Below are positions 7,752 to 15,943 of a DNA stretch of 64,000 nucleotides, one piece after another; the stretch's first letter is position 1; every line of letters starts with the position of its first letter. Location: positions 1 to 64,000 of the forward strand of contig JAIUNI010000017.1 in assembly GCA_020161935.1 (NCBI GenBank). The letters run 5' to 3'. Both the position numbers and the translations under genes were made by a program. The stretch is from Chloroflexota bacterium. GTDB lineage: Bacteria; Chloroflexota; Anaerolineae; Aggregatilineales; Phototrophicaceae. The notes beneath the pieces are model-generated. The model was not told where the DNA came from and searched no databases. It saw nothing but the letters and a program-made list of their open reading frames with translations.

Positions 7752-9044
7752 TTATTGAGCCGGTTTAGAGGCTTCGAGGATAGCCGTCACTTCGTCCTGC
7801 GCTTCGGTCAGAACGGTGTCGATATCTTCCCCGCCGACGACCACACGGTCACGCATCCGCATCAGTGCATCCGCCACTTCGAAGAAGCCGTTGATACGCG
7901 GGTGGTAAGTGCTGGCCGCCAGTTCATCCAAGAACACGGGCATGATGGTGTTGCTGGTGAAGGCTTCCGACGCAACAAAGTCGGCCTTCGCTTGGAACAG
8001 ACCGGCGACATCGAGGTATTCGGCTGGGTTATCGGTCAGGTAGCCAGCGAGCTTCCACGAGGCTTCCTGAACTTCCGGCGAAGCAGCCGAATTGACCATG
8101 AAGAAGTAAGCATAGTTGGCAAAACCGTTGTCATTGGTGGCATTTTCCCACACAGGGATGGGGTGAATGCTGTATTCGATACCAGCTTCTTCGGCCTGCG
8201 GGGCAAACCAGTTACCGCCATCGCAGTCGGTCGCCAGTTCACCGGCGAGGAAGGCTGCGCGGCTGCTGGTGTACTGTGCGCCGCCGAGCTTCCACGTGTT
8301 CGCCCAGTCGTTCCAGTAGCCCAGAACCTGCTTAACTTCGGGGGTGTTGATGTTGGCGGTGTAGTTCACTTCGTCAATCATCTGGCCGCCCAACTGCTGC
8401 ACCATCGGGTTGAAAATCAGCAGCATGAAGATCGAGGCATCCCACTTGAAGTCGAAGCCGCGTTGGGTGAGCGCACCGGCATCGTCACGCACGGTCAACT
8501 TCTCGGCAACGTCCTTCAGTTCTTCCCAAGTGGTGGGGAAGTCGGTCGCGGGGTCGAGGCCAGCGGCTTCCCACAGCGCGTCATTGGTGTAACAGGCATA
8601 GGCGCTGAGTTCGGTCGGCAGGCCATAAAGGGTATCCGCGAAGGTCGCACCGGCGAGCAGGGCATCACCGGCTTCGTATGCATCATACACGGCGGCTTGA
8701 TCCGCATAACCTGCGGCGGTGGGGTTCAGCGGGGCAAGAACACCCTGCGAGTAGAACTGACCGATGGCGAAGGTGGCCTGATTGAACAGGTCAGGGCCGC
8801 TGCCGGAAGCCAGCGCGGTGCCGAGGGTGGTGTCCCATTCTTGGTCGGGGACGACGGTGAACTCGACCTTGATGCCGGGGTTTTCTTCCTCGAATTTGGC
8901 TATTTGTGCCTCATCCAGCGGAACGCGCGGGGGATGGTTGTGCATCCACAGCTTGACGACCACCGGGTCTTGGGCGCTGACGGCCGAGGTGACAATCGCC
9001 AGCAGGGCGATCATAACCGTTAAAATTCCAAAGCGTTTTGTCAT
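7752..9044 (-). CDS. Extracellular sugar-binding protein (family 1)
   Basis: A 430-residue solute-binding protein. The N-terminal signal sequence (FGILTVMIALLAIVTSA) ends in AVSAQDP. There is no lipobox cysteine, so release or SPase I processing is suggested rather than lipid anchoring. The mature start VVVKLWMHNHPP and the segment IAKFEEENPGIKVEFTVVP are typical of family 1 extracellular solute-binding proteins. GAGGAG precedes the ATG. It heads the three-gene uptake set and lies 60 bp after nanE, so it is probably co-transcribed. It delivers sugar to the two permeases; the exact ligand cannot be read from sequence. Confidence 0.88.
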   Translation of the reverse strand: MTKRFGILTVMIALLAIVTSAVSAQDPVVVKLWMHNHPPRVPLDEAQIAKFEEENPGIKVEFTVVPDQEWDTTLGTALASGSGPDLFNQATFAIGQFYSQGVLAPLNPTAAGYADQAAVYDAYEAGDALLAGATFADTLYGLPTELSAYACYTNDALWEAAGLDPATDFPTTWEELKDVAEKLTVRDDAGALTQRGFDFKWDASIFMLLIFNPMVQQLGGQMIDEVNYTANINTPEVKQVLGYWNDWANTWKLGGAQYTSSRAAFLAGELATDCDGGNWFAPQAEEAGIEYSIHPIPVWENATNDNGFANYAYFFMVNSAASPEVQEASWKLAGYLTDNPAEYLDVAGLFQAKADFVASEAFTSNTIMPVFLDELAASTYHPRINGFFEVADALMRMRDRVVVGGEDIDTVLTEAQDEVTAILEASKPAQ

Positions 9045-9104
9045 GTCTATACTCTCCTCAAATTGGACGATGCGAGAACGAAAGTCGAAAAGGGAATGAC
9101 GATT

Positions 9105-9842
9105 TTAGGGGGCAAATGTTTCTCCTTTCGAGGCGGCAGGCCCGGTACTGAGACGGGTGTAACCCAAGGACGCAGCGACGAAACGCCGCGTGATTTCGTG
9201 TGGGCGGGTAACAGCGCCACCGACGACGACGGCAAACGCGCCGCGCACAAACGCTTCTGTCACCTGCGCGGGGTCGTAAAAACGGCCTTCGGCGACGACC
9301 GGTTTGCGGAAGGCACGGTTGAGTTCACTGATAAAGTCGAGGTCGGGGCCTTCGAGGGCAGGGCGACCGTGATCGGTGTAGCCGGAAAGCGTCGTCCCTA
9401 AGATGTCGGCTCCAGCGGCATCGGCGAAGGTGGCATCCTCCACGCTCGATAAATCCACCATCACCAGCGCATGCAGCTCGTCGTGTATGCGGCGGATAAT
9501 CTCTGGCAGCGTTTCACCGTTGGGGCGGGGGCGGGCTGTGCCGTCGAGCGCCACGATCTTCGCACCGGCTTCGACCACCGAACGCGCGTCGGCAAAGGTC
9601 GGGGTGATGTACACCGCCGAGTCGGGATAGTCTTGCTTGTGGATGCCAATGACAGGTAAGGTAACGGTGGCGCAAATCGCCGCAATATCGGCGGCTCCGT
9701 TGGCACGGATACCGGCAGCACCGCCCACTGCGGCGGCGCGTGCCATCGCGGCCATGAATGCCGACCCGTGCAGCGGTTCATCCGGCCCCGCCTGGCAGGA
9801 GATGATGATTTGACCCTCTAACCCGTTGAGCAAGTCGTGCAT
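9105..9842 (-). CDS. nanE: N-acylglucosamine-6-phosphate 2-epimerase (NanE)
   Basis: A 245-residue TIM-barrel protein close to the normal NanE length (about 230). Family segments are visible: IISCQAGPDEPLHGS at the N-terminus (usually CQA), GIRANG, PVIGIHKQDYPDS, YITPT, IVALDGTARPRP, DILGTTLSGYT and PVVAEGRF. NanE converts ManNAc-6-phosphate to GlcNAc-6-phosphate in the cytoplasm during sialic acid or ManNAc catabolism. It starts 8 bp after the stop of the GntR gene, so the two are translationally close. No sialic acid lyase (NanA), NagA or NagB is in the window. The route would have to enter through ManNAc or finish elsewhere. Confidence 0.9.
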   Translation of the reverse strand: MHDLLNGLEGQIIISCQAGPDEPLHGSAFMAAMARAAAVGGAAGIRANGAADIAAICATVTLPVIGIHKQDYPDSAVYITPTFADARSVVEAGAKIVALDGTARPRPNGETLPEIIRRIHDELHALVMVDLSSVEDATFADAAGADILGTTLSGYTDHGRPALEGPDLDFISELNRAFRKPVVAEGRFYDPAQVTEAFVRGAFAVVVGGAVTRPHEITRRFVAASLGYTRLSTGPAASKGETFAP

Positions 9843-9850
9843 GGGTAGCC

Positions 9851-10576
9851 CTAATTCAACTGCACACGGTATGCGTAGCGGTCGGCGCGGTAATAAGAAC
9901 GGCCGTATTCAATCGGCACGCCGGATTGGTCGTAGGCAGTGGTTTCGACCAGCAGTAACGGATTTTTGGCAGGAATAAGGAGCTGTTTGCTCTGCTGGCT
10001 GGTCGCGGTGACGGCCTGCACGATATGGGTGACGGATGTCGGGCGCACCTGATAGCGTTCTTGAAGGAAGGCGTAGAGCGAAGCCGTGCCGTTCCAATCT
10101 TGCTCGAGCAGGGCGGGGAAGCGGTCGTAAGCGCTCATGGTGGTTTCGAGCGCCATTGGAATATCGTCGGCAAAGCGCAGCCGCTTGAGGACGTTGACTC
10201 GTGCACCGGTTTCGATATGCAGCTTCCCTGCGATTTCAGCGTCGGCGACCATGACTTCCTGCTGCAAAATCTCGGAACGCGGCTGCATACCGCGTTCTAG
10301 GATGGTTTCGGTGAAGCTAAAGACGATGCCCGATGTGCGGGTAATGCGTTCCGGCGCGACGAACGTCCCCAAGCCGTGAACAATTTCGACCAAGCCGCGT
10401 GCTTGCAACAGGCGTAAGCCTTCGCGGATGGAACTGCGCCCAACACCCATATCCTGTGCCAGCCGTTCAACCGAGGGGAGTTGATCCCCCACTTTGAACT
10501 TGCGGCTGCGAATCGATTCAGCGAGTTCGGCGGCAACTTGGTCGGTGAGATTGCTGCGACTGATTCGTGTGTTCAT
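9851..10576 (-). CDS. GntR/HutC-family regulator with UTRA domain
   Basis: A 241-residue repressor-type protein. Residues about 8-75 form the GntR winged helix (GDQLPSVERLAQDMGVGRSS, LLQARGLVEIVHGLGTFV). About 95-240 form a UTRA effector domain (VNVLKRLRFADDIPMALET, LLLVETTAYDQSGVPIEYG), which in NagR/YvoA and relatives binds phosphorylated amino sugars or similar. The ATG at 10576 is preferred over a GTG at 10585; there is no strong ribosome site for either. Its place inside the amino-sugar gene run makes it the likely local regulator, sensing a sugar phosphate made by the kinase/epimerase. Confidence 0.88.
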   Translation of the reverse strand: MNTRISRSNLTDQVAAELAESIRSRKFKVGDQLPSVERLAQDMGVGRSSIREGLRLLQARGLVEIVHGLGTFVAPERITRTSGIVFSFTETILERGMQPRSEILQQEVMVADAEIAGKLHIETGARVNVLKRLRFADDIPMALETTMSAYDRFPALLEQDWNGTASLYAFLQERYQVRPTSVTHIVQAVTATSQQSKQLLIPAKNPLLLVETTAYDQSGVPIEYGRSYYRADRYAYRVQLN

Positions 10577-10621
10577 CACTGGCACTCATCAGATGACCTG
10601 ATATGTTTGAACGTAACAAAT

Positions 10622-10648
10622 GGTTGACGGTTTGTCAAATTGGTATCC
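10622..10648. promoter_or_regulatory. Candidate GntR operator
   Basis: TTGAC (10624-10628) and GTCAA (10634-10638) are inverted around GGTTT. An AATTGGTAT half-site (10638-10646), reminiscent of NagR-type sites, overlaps the right arm. It lies between the hydrolase stop and the regulator start. Only position and symmetry support it. Confidence 0.3.
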
Positions 10649-11872
10649 TTATTCGGCTAACAGGGTGCTTTGGATCAGGTTTAGGGCGCGGGCATCGTAG
10701 GGGCTGGACAGGGCTTCGTAGGTCATGTTGTCGATAGCCGTTTGCGAGGGGAAGTAACCGGCATAGTCGTTGGCGAGGGCGACGACCAGCGCGTGGGGGT
10801 CGGCTTGGCGCACGTTGGTGGCGATCTGGTTAAAGGGTTCACCGGGGATGCCGAACAAGCGCCACGAACCAATCGTCAGGCGGTTGAGGAGGGTGTCGTG
10901 GGCGGTGCGACCGTCGAGCATCTGTTGCAGTTTGGCTTGCAGCATCTTGCCTTCGGCGCGGGTTTGCTCGATGCGCGTGGTCATATCGGCGTTCGTCATT
11001 TCGGGCGCGGCGGCACTGGCGAGGTCGCGAAAGGGCAGGCTGATCGGCTGACCATCATAGGCGAGGGTGGTGTTCGTGTCCGGTGCTTGCGGCTGCTTGA
11101 GCATATCCAAGATGATTTCCGCGAGGTGCGTACCCATGCGCTCGACTTCGGCGAAGGATTGGTCACGGCGGCGGAAACGGCTGCTGATGTCGCCCTGCGC
11201 CCCGTTGACGAACAGTCTGACGGCTTGCGGGTAATCCCTCTTGAGGCGGTTACGCGCTGCCCCGACGAAATCCGCCGAGTACTCGCGGGTGGCGGCGCTA
11301 AGGATGGTGGGGTGGCAGGCGTAGTGGAACAGGATGGATTTGACGCTGCCGTCGTCGCGTTCGCAGCATAGGGTCGTTACGGTTTGGTCAACCGGAACGT
11401 CCGGCTGGTTGCGGTCGGTGCCAATACCTTCGACTGTACCCGTGCGCCACACGAGACCGACCGGTTCAAGCCCAGTGAGTGCGGCTTGGGCGGCGGTTGT
11501 TAGCTTTTCGGTTATGGCCTTAACCAGCGACTCATCCAATGCTGGCTCTTTGCCCATCGGGAACCAGCCTTGTAACCCGCGCGGGCCGCAGTGCGTGTGC
11601 GATGGCGCGATCATAATCGCTTCGGGTTGGGTGTCGAGGAGTGCGGCGAGGGTTTGGCGCAGCGGCGTAGTGAAGCGTACACTCACCGCGAGGATGTCGA
11701 GCGCCACGACCGCTAAGGTTTTCTCGTCGTTTCGCAGGACGAGCACCTGCGCCATCAGCGGGTCGTGGGTTCCGGTGCTGCCACCGTCCCGCGCCATATA
11801 ACCATCCATCAGTAATCCGGCAGGCGGCGTAATATCCACCTCGGCGACCCCTACAAATAATTCTTTTGTCAT
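10649..11872 (-). CDS. Neutral ceramidase-fold hydrolase, cytoplasmic
   Basis: A 407-residue protein matching the N-terminal catalytic half of the neutral/alkaline ceramidase family. Visible motifs are VGVAEVDITPPAG, SHTHCGP (H92 and H94, zinc ligands in the family), ACHPTILS (H187) and NGAQGDISS (S230 at the position of the family's catalytic serine). There is no signal peptide, unlike secreted ceramidases, and it is shorter (true enzymes are about 650 residues or more). The ATG at 11872 begins the conserved MTKELFVGVAEVDIT; a further start at 11926 would run into the divergent promoter region. It is first in the minus-strand run with gntR, nanE and the transporter. By inference it may cleave an N-acyl bond on an imported amino-sugar derivative rather than ceramide. 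Confidence 0.75.
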   Translation of the reverse strand: MTKELFVGVAEVDITPPAGLLMDGYMARDGGSTGTHDPLMAQVLVLRNDEKTLAVVALDILAVSVRFTTPLRQTLAALLDTQPEAIMIAPSHTHCGPRGLQGWFPMGKEPALDESLVKAITEKLTTAAQAALTGLEPVGLVWRTGTVEGIGTDRNQPDVPVDQTVTTLCCERDDGSVKSILFHYACHPTILSAATREYSADFVGAARNRLKRDYPQAVRLFVNGAQGDISSRFRRRDQSFAEVERMGTHLAEIILDMLKQPQAPDTNTTLAYDGQPISLPFRDLASAAAPEMTNADMTTRIEQTRAEGKMLQAKLQQMLDGRTAHDTLLNRLTIGSWRLFGIPGEPFNQIATNVRQADPHALVVALANDYAGYFPSQTAIDNMTYEALSSPYDARALNLIQSTLLAE

Positions 11873-11955
11873 ATGTGAGACTTTTTCTTGATAAATTGAG
11901 CGATACGGTGGATTATTGCATGACACTTATCGAAATACCACCAAGCAGGCAACCT

Positions 11956-12969
11956 ATGACCACACCGCGCACACTCATCCTCGCTGTTGACGGCGGCCAA
12001 TCCAGCACATTGGCGATGGTCGCCACCACCGATGGCAAAATTATCAGCAGCGGCTTTGCTGGCCCCTCCAACCATGTGGACGAACCCGGTGGGCCGGAGC
12101 GTTTGCGGGGCGCGATTGATAAATCCACAGGCGAGGCGCTGGCGAAAATTTCCGCTGAACGGGATGCGGTCGCGGGGATTTGCCTCGGCATGACGGGCGG
12201 CGCGGATATGGCAGGCGAACACGCGCGGGAACGTTTTGCCGGCAGCAACGTGCAAGCCTACTACGACTTTGTGACGGCGCTGGCGGGGGCAAGCCTCGCG
12301 CAGCCGGGGATCGTGGTGATCGGCGGCACGGGCGCGGTATCTTACGGGCGGCTGGCAGATGGGCGCGAGGTGAAGGCGGGCGGTTGGGGCTTCGTCATGG
12401 GCGACGAGGGCAGCGGTTACGACATCGGGCGGCATGCGCTGCAATTGGCGACTCAAGCCTATGACGGACGCATCGAACACACGCAGTTGGTCGAGCGGGT
12501 TCCGGCGCAGCTCGGCGTGGCGGATATATGGGGTGTGCAGCAGTTGATTTACTCGGGGCAGATGGAACGACCCGAAATCGCGCGGCTGACCGTCAGCGTC
12601 ATGGCCGGCGCGGAGGCCGGTGATGAGGCTTGCCAGCGCATCCTCGCCAGCGCAGGACGTGACCTAGCCGACATCGCGATTGCGGCGGGGCGTAAGCTGG
12701 GCGTGTTGGGGCAGCCGATTGGCGTGTATCCCACAGGCGGCATATTTACAGCCGGACACCGCATCCGCGCGGCGTTTGAACAGTCGATTGCCGAGCGCGA
12801 ACCGACCATGACGGTGCACAGCCCCGCCTTCCCGCCTATTGGTGGTGGCTTGCTGCTGGCACTCAAAGCCGTCAACGGTGAGCTAACCGAAACGGTGATC
12901 AACAACCTGCGCGAGACGTTTCCACAGGCGGCCTCCTCCAAGCACCAGCAGCGTGAGCAGCAGGGCTAA
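11956..12969 (+). CDS. N-acetylglucosamine kinase-like protein (BadF/BcrA family)
   Basis: A 337-residue ASKHA-fold kinase. The phosphate-1 motif is LAVDGGQSST at the N-terminus. Phosphate-2 and adenosine regions are visible as VVIGGTGAVSYG and YPTGGIFTAG. GGWGFVMGDEGSGYDIG matches the GlcNAc kinase branch of the BadF/BadG/BcrA/BcrD family. It should phosphorylate GlcNAc or a related N-acetyl hexosamine with ATP, which fits NanE and the sugar transporter transcribed in the opposite direction. The ATG at 11956 begins the conserved region; in-frame starts at 11866 and 11920 add nonconserved sequence and collide with the divergent gene. 83 bp separate the two start codons. Confidence 0.85.
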   Translation: MTTPRTLILAVDGGQSSTLAMVATTDGKIISSGFAGPSNHVDEPGGPERLRGAIDKSTGEALAKISAERDAVAGICLGMTGGADMAGEHARERFAGSNVQAYYDFVTALAGASLAQPGIVVIGGTGAVSYGRLADGREVKAGGWGFVMGDEGSGYDIGRHALQLATQAYDGRIEHTQLVERVPAQLGVADIWGVQQLIYSGQMERPEIARLTVSVMAGAEAGDEACQRILASAGRDLADIAIAAGRKLGVLGQPIGVYPTGGIFTAGHRIRAAFEQSIAEREPTMTVHSPAFPPIGGGLLLALKAVNGELTETVINNLRETFPQAASSKHQQREQQG

Positions 12970-13003
12970 ACGGAAACTGAGGCAGATGACATCCCGTATT
13001 GTT

Positions 13004-13028
13004 CCCCTCTGCCATTTATGGAGAGGGG
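13004..13028. terminator. Hairpin between convergent kinase and SIS genes
   Basis: CCCCTCT (13004-13010) pairs with AGAGGGG (13022-13028), followed by TTAGGGGTGAGG. The sequence has the look of a dispersed GGAGAGGGG-TTAGGGGTGAGG repeat and may act as a terminator for both genes. Confidence 0.5.
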
Positions 13029-13047
13029 TTAGGGGTGAGGTTTTAAT

Positions 13048-13776
13048 CTACAAGTGCCGCAGCCGATCTTTATATTGGTCGAACAGCTTGGCGTTGTGGG
13101 CATCGCCACCATCGACGTTGGCACTCAGGGTGATGGGCGGCTGCACCCCCCGCGCCAGCATAATCTCGACCGCGCGCTCAACTAATGTGTGCAGCAGCGC
13201 CGCGCCAACCACGGTGGAAGTCGCACCGATCTTCCCCGGCAGTCCGTCAACTTCCACCGCCGCATCCCCGATCACGCCGCAGTTATCCAGCACGATGTCG
13301 GCAATCTCAAACAGGCGCTTGCCGCTCGGATGGCGCGAGGATTGGCTCTGCGAGTGGGCAATCGACGTGAGCGCGATCACTTTCAGCCCCAGTTTTTGGG
13401 CGGCGAGTGCCATCTCAATCGGCACCGCGTTACGACCGGAATTGGAGGCAATCATAATGACATCACTCGCGTTCACGGTGTAGCGTTCCAACACCAACTC
13501 GGCGTATCCACTCAGGCGTTCAACATGGGTGCTGCTCAGGGCGCTGAGGTGCAGCATCAGGGCAGGGTCGAGGATGGCGTTCACCGGCACGAGGCCACCC
13601 GCGCGGTAAAAGAGTTCCTCTGCCAGCATATGCCCATGCCCCGTGCCGAAGGTGTGCAGCACGCCGCCGTTCGCCATGCTGGTCGCGACCGCATCGGCAG
13701 CCTGTTCCAGCGTTTCGCGGTTGCGGGTTTCCGCGTCATCTAAGACCTGTCGTACGGTGTCAAAATAACGTGTCAT
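13048..13776 (-). CDS. SIS-domain phosphosugar-binding protein
   Basis: A 242-residue protein with a single SIS (sugar isomerase) domain over about residues 35-195. It has GTGHGHMLAEELFYRAGG near the phosphosugar site and DVIMIASNSGRNAVPIE as the second Ser-rich binding loop. It belongs to the group annotated as UPF0309 or sugar isomerase-domain protein. Family members handle phosphosugars such as GlcN-6-P or MurNAc-6-P; the reaction is not defined. It converges on the GlcNAc-kinase-like gene, so it fits the amino-sugar locus, perhaps as isomerase or sensor. The ATG at 13776 is preceded by ATAGG. Confidence 0.8.
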   Translation of the reverse strand: MTRYFDTVRQVLDDAETRNRETLEQAADAVATSMANGGVLHTFGTGHGHMLAEELFYRAGGLVPVNAILDPALMLHLSALSSTHVERLSGYAELVLERYTVNASDVIMIASNSGRNAVPIEMALAAQKLGLKVIALTSIAHSQSQSSRHPSGKRLFEIADIVLDNCGVIGDAAVEVDGLPGKIGATSTVVGAALLHTLVERAVEIMLARGVQPPITLSANVDGGDAHNAKLFDQYKDRLRHL

Positions 13777-13834
13777 GATGGTTGCCTATCGTCCTGTGGG
13801 TTAGAACCAATTTGAAGATTATTTTTTAGGTACT

Positions 13835-13922
13835 GGACGGCATATATACCGTCCCTACATAAATGCGAAATCCGCTGGATGTGTTCTGGATTTTTGATGT
13901 AGGGACGCGATATATCGCGTCC
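13835..13922. repeat. Facing pair of TGTAGGG/CCCTACA palindromes
   Basis: The first palindrome has GGACGG (13835-13840) with CCGTCC (13849-13854), followed by CTACAT. The second, at 13903-13922, is a perfect 20-bp palindrome built from GGACGCGATA and its complement, preceded by ATGTAG. Their conserved ends face each other across about 45 bp between two minus-strand genes. Confidence 0.8.
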
Positions 13923-13955
13923 GTTTTACCAAACACCAAATATCCAAACGGCTTA

Positions 13956-14900
13956 TTACAATTCCTTACGCAAAATAGCGAACGAGCGCTGGCGTTTGAA
14001 TCCGGCTTGCGTATACAACCGCGCGGCATCTTCGCCCGTCCACATGAAGTACGAGTAATAGATGCGGCGAGCGCTCATTTCGGCAAGGCAGTTGAACAGC
14101 AGAATGCGCCCGATGCCGAGGTTCCGCGCTTCGGGATGCACACCGAACGGGCCAAAGCGTTCACGGCGCTGCGGGCAGAAGCCGACCACCTCACCTTTCA
14201 GTCGGGCGACCAGCACACAAATCTGGCTGCTGCTGTCGCCAAAATACTCGACCAGATATTCCTGAATATGGCGGTACCAATCCCAGCCGAAGTACTTGGC
14301 GATGAACGGCATCAGGTCGGGCAGGTCGGCTGCCGTCACAGGTCGTATCCACAGGTCATCTTCCTGCTCGCGTTTGCGCTGCAAAGCCACGAGTTCGGGG
14401 GGAATTTGGAAGTTCGTCAGGTTCACACCCATACTGATCGGGCTTTCGATCACCGTGAAGCCAAACACCTCTTGCAAGAATTGGACGGTTCCCGCGTAAG
14501 CCTCGGTATCCACCCCCGGCGCGAAATAATTGGGTACATAAGGGGCGATTTCGAGCGAGGTGCGCGAGTCGTTCTTAAAGCGCGAGATAATGTGGTTAAA
14601 CAGCTCCCGCCCGATGCCGCGCCGCTGGTAGGCCGGATGCACCCCGAAGGCCGTGATCCAACTTTTCTCTGGCTCCAACCCCTGCAAGAACAACGGCACC
14701 TGCCGCGTCAGCGCCAGCACGAAGCCGACCACACGCCCATCCTCCACGGCAACCGGCAGGTTCGCGGCTTGGAAGTTCGGGTCGAGCAGCACCTTGACGC
14801 GGAATACATCCGGTGTCATGCGGTCATGTGTCATCGACTGGTTCCAGACTTCGAGCAGTTGGGCTTCATCAGTGCCGCAGTAGGGGCGAATTTCAGCCAT
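13956..14900 (-). CDS. Double GNAT acetyltransferase
   Basis: A 314-residue protein of two GNAT folds in tandem. Acetyl-CoA loop motifs occur as FGVHPAYQRRGIGRELF in the N-terminal half and FGVHPEARNLGIGRILLF in the C-terminal half. The N-terminus MAEIRPYCGTDEAQLLEVWNQ is a normal GNAT beta1-alpha1. The ATG at 14900 is chosen because the 27 residues before it are unlike GNAT proteins and overlap the region upstream of the divergent creatininase-family gene. It transfers an acetyl group from acetyl-CoA to an unknown amine or peptide substrate. No neighbour points to a pathway. Confidence 0.82.
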   Translation of the reverse strand: MAEIRPYCGTDEAQLLEVWNQSMTHDRMTPDVFRVKVLLDPNFQAANLPVAVEDGRVVGFVLALTRQVPLFLQGLEPEKSWITAFGVHPAYQRRGIGRELFNHIISRFKNDSRTSLEIAPYVPNYFAPGVDTEAYAGTVQFLQEVFGFTVIESPISMGVNLTNFQIPPELVALQRKREQEDDLWIRPVTAADLPDLMPFIAKYFGWDWYRHIQEYLVEYFGDSSSQICVLVARLKGEVVGFCPQRRERFGPFGVHPEARNLGIGRILLFNCLAEMSARRIYYSYFMWTGEDAARLYTQAGFKRQRSFAILRKEL

Positions 14901-15039
14901 AAGCAACCTCAATGGTGAGACAACGACAAGTGCTGCCAAGTGTATTGAGATTGCCGGACGAACGCCAAGAAGTGGTATCAAACCATTGGCTTATTCCGGT
15001 GTTACAATCGCCGCCATGTTGATTTTTGAAGGAGCAAGA

Positions 15040-15840
15040 ATGATGCGTACTGTACGCTTTGAACTGCTGCGCCCGTCCGAAATTATTGCCGAGCGTGACC
15101 GCTTTCCGGTCGTCTTTCAACCGATTGGTCCGCTGGAATGGCATGGGCCGCACCTGCCTTATGGTACCGACCCACTGCACGCGCAGGCTGTTTCCGTGCG
15201 GACGGCGGAAGCGATTGGCGGGGTGGTCATGCCCACGTTGTATTGGGGATCAGAACGCGAACGCTCACCGGAGTCGCTGCGTCAAATTGGCTTCAAGGGC
15301 GACGAGTGGATTGTTGGCATGGACTTCCCCGATAACTCGATGAAAAGCCTCTACAGCATGGAGGACGTGCTGGCGTTCGTCGTTCGTGCGCGGCTGGAAC
15401 TGGTCATCGAGCAGGGTTATAAACTGATCGTGATCGTCAACGGTCACGGCGCGGCCAACCACATGGCGACCCTTGACCGCTTGGCGAAGGAATACACGGC
15501 ACGCGGCGGGGCAAAAGTGCTGTTCACCACCGCTTTCGACCCCAGCCCCGACGGTACGTATAACATCGGTCACGCCGACGCGCTGGAAACCTCGCTGATG
15601 CTGGCGCTCGAACCGGAAAGTGTGGATATTCCGGCGCTGCTGCCGCTGTCCGAACCGCTCAAGAACACCGGTTGGGGCATTGTGGATGGCGACACCTTCT
15701 CCGGTCGCCCGACACCCGACTACACGCTGCGCCCGAACGACGACCCGCGCCTGAACGCCAGCGCCGAACAGGGCGAGGCCGCGCTCAAGGGTGATGTCGA
15801 GCGCCTGAGCAAACAGGTTCATTCCGCCCTCAACGGGTAG
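15040..15840 (+). CDS. Creatininase-family amidohydrolase
   Basis: A 266-residue metal-dependent hydrolase of the creatininase family (about 250 residues). Likely metal ligands are E33, H35 and D44 in GPLEWHGPHLPYGTD, matching the creatininase Glu34-His36-Asp45 pattern, followed by NGHGAANH and the glutamate in HADALETSLML. Members include creatinine amidohydrolase, MftE-type peptidases and formamide hydrolases of pyrimidine or flavin routes, so the substrate is open. GAAGGAG lies 6-7 bases before the ATG at 15040, which decides this start over two upstream in-frame codons. It is divergent from the GNAT gene. Confidence 0.82.
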   Translation: MMRTVRFELLRPSEIIAERDRFPVVFQPIGPLEWHGPHLPYGTDPLHAQAVSVRTAEAIGGVVMPTLYWGSERERSPESLRQIGFKGDEWIVGMDFPDNSMKSLYSMEDVLAFVVRARLELVIEQGYKLIVIVNGHGAANHMATLDRLAKEYTARGGAKVLFTTAFDPSPDGTYNIGHADALETSLMLALEPESVDIPALLPLSEPLKNTGWGIVDGDTFSGRPTPDYTLRPNDDPRLNASAEQGEAALKGDVERLSKQVHSALNG

Positions 15841-15845
15841 AACGC

Positions 15846-15935
15846 TGTAGGGGTTTGCCGCCGACAAACCCCTACAAAATCTCCGTATTTTCTTTGCGTC
15901 CTTTGTGTCTCTGCGCCTTTGCGTTAAAACGCTTG
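15846..15935. repeat. Perfect palindrome plus module-B fragment
   Basis: TGTAGGGGTTTG (15846-15857) and CAAACCCCTACA (15865-15876) form a perfect 12-bp stem carrying both family ends. It is followed by a fragment like module B (TTTGCGTCC, TTTGTGTCTCTGCGCC) at 15893-15925. It lies between the creatininase-family gene and the convergent permease. Confidence 0.8.
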
Positions 15936-15943
15936 TATTTCTC

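Noticed and set aside
5852..9044. Many long plus-strand frames opposite the transporter genes (for example 7755-9023)
   Set aside because: Antisense shadows in GC-rich code; the minus-strand frames have full family motifs.
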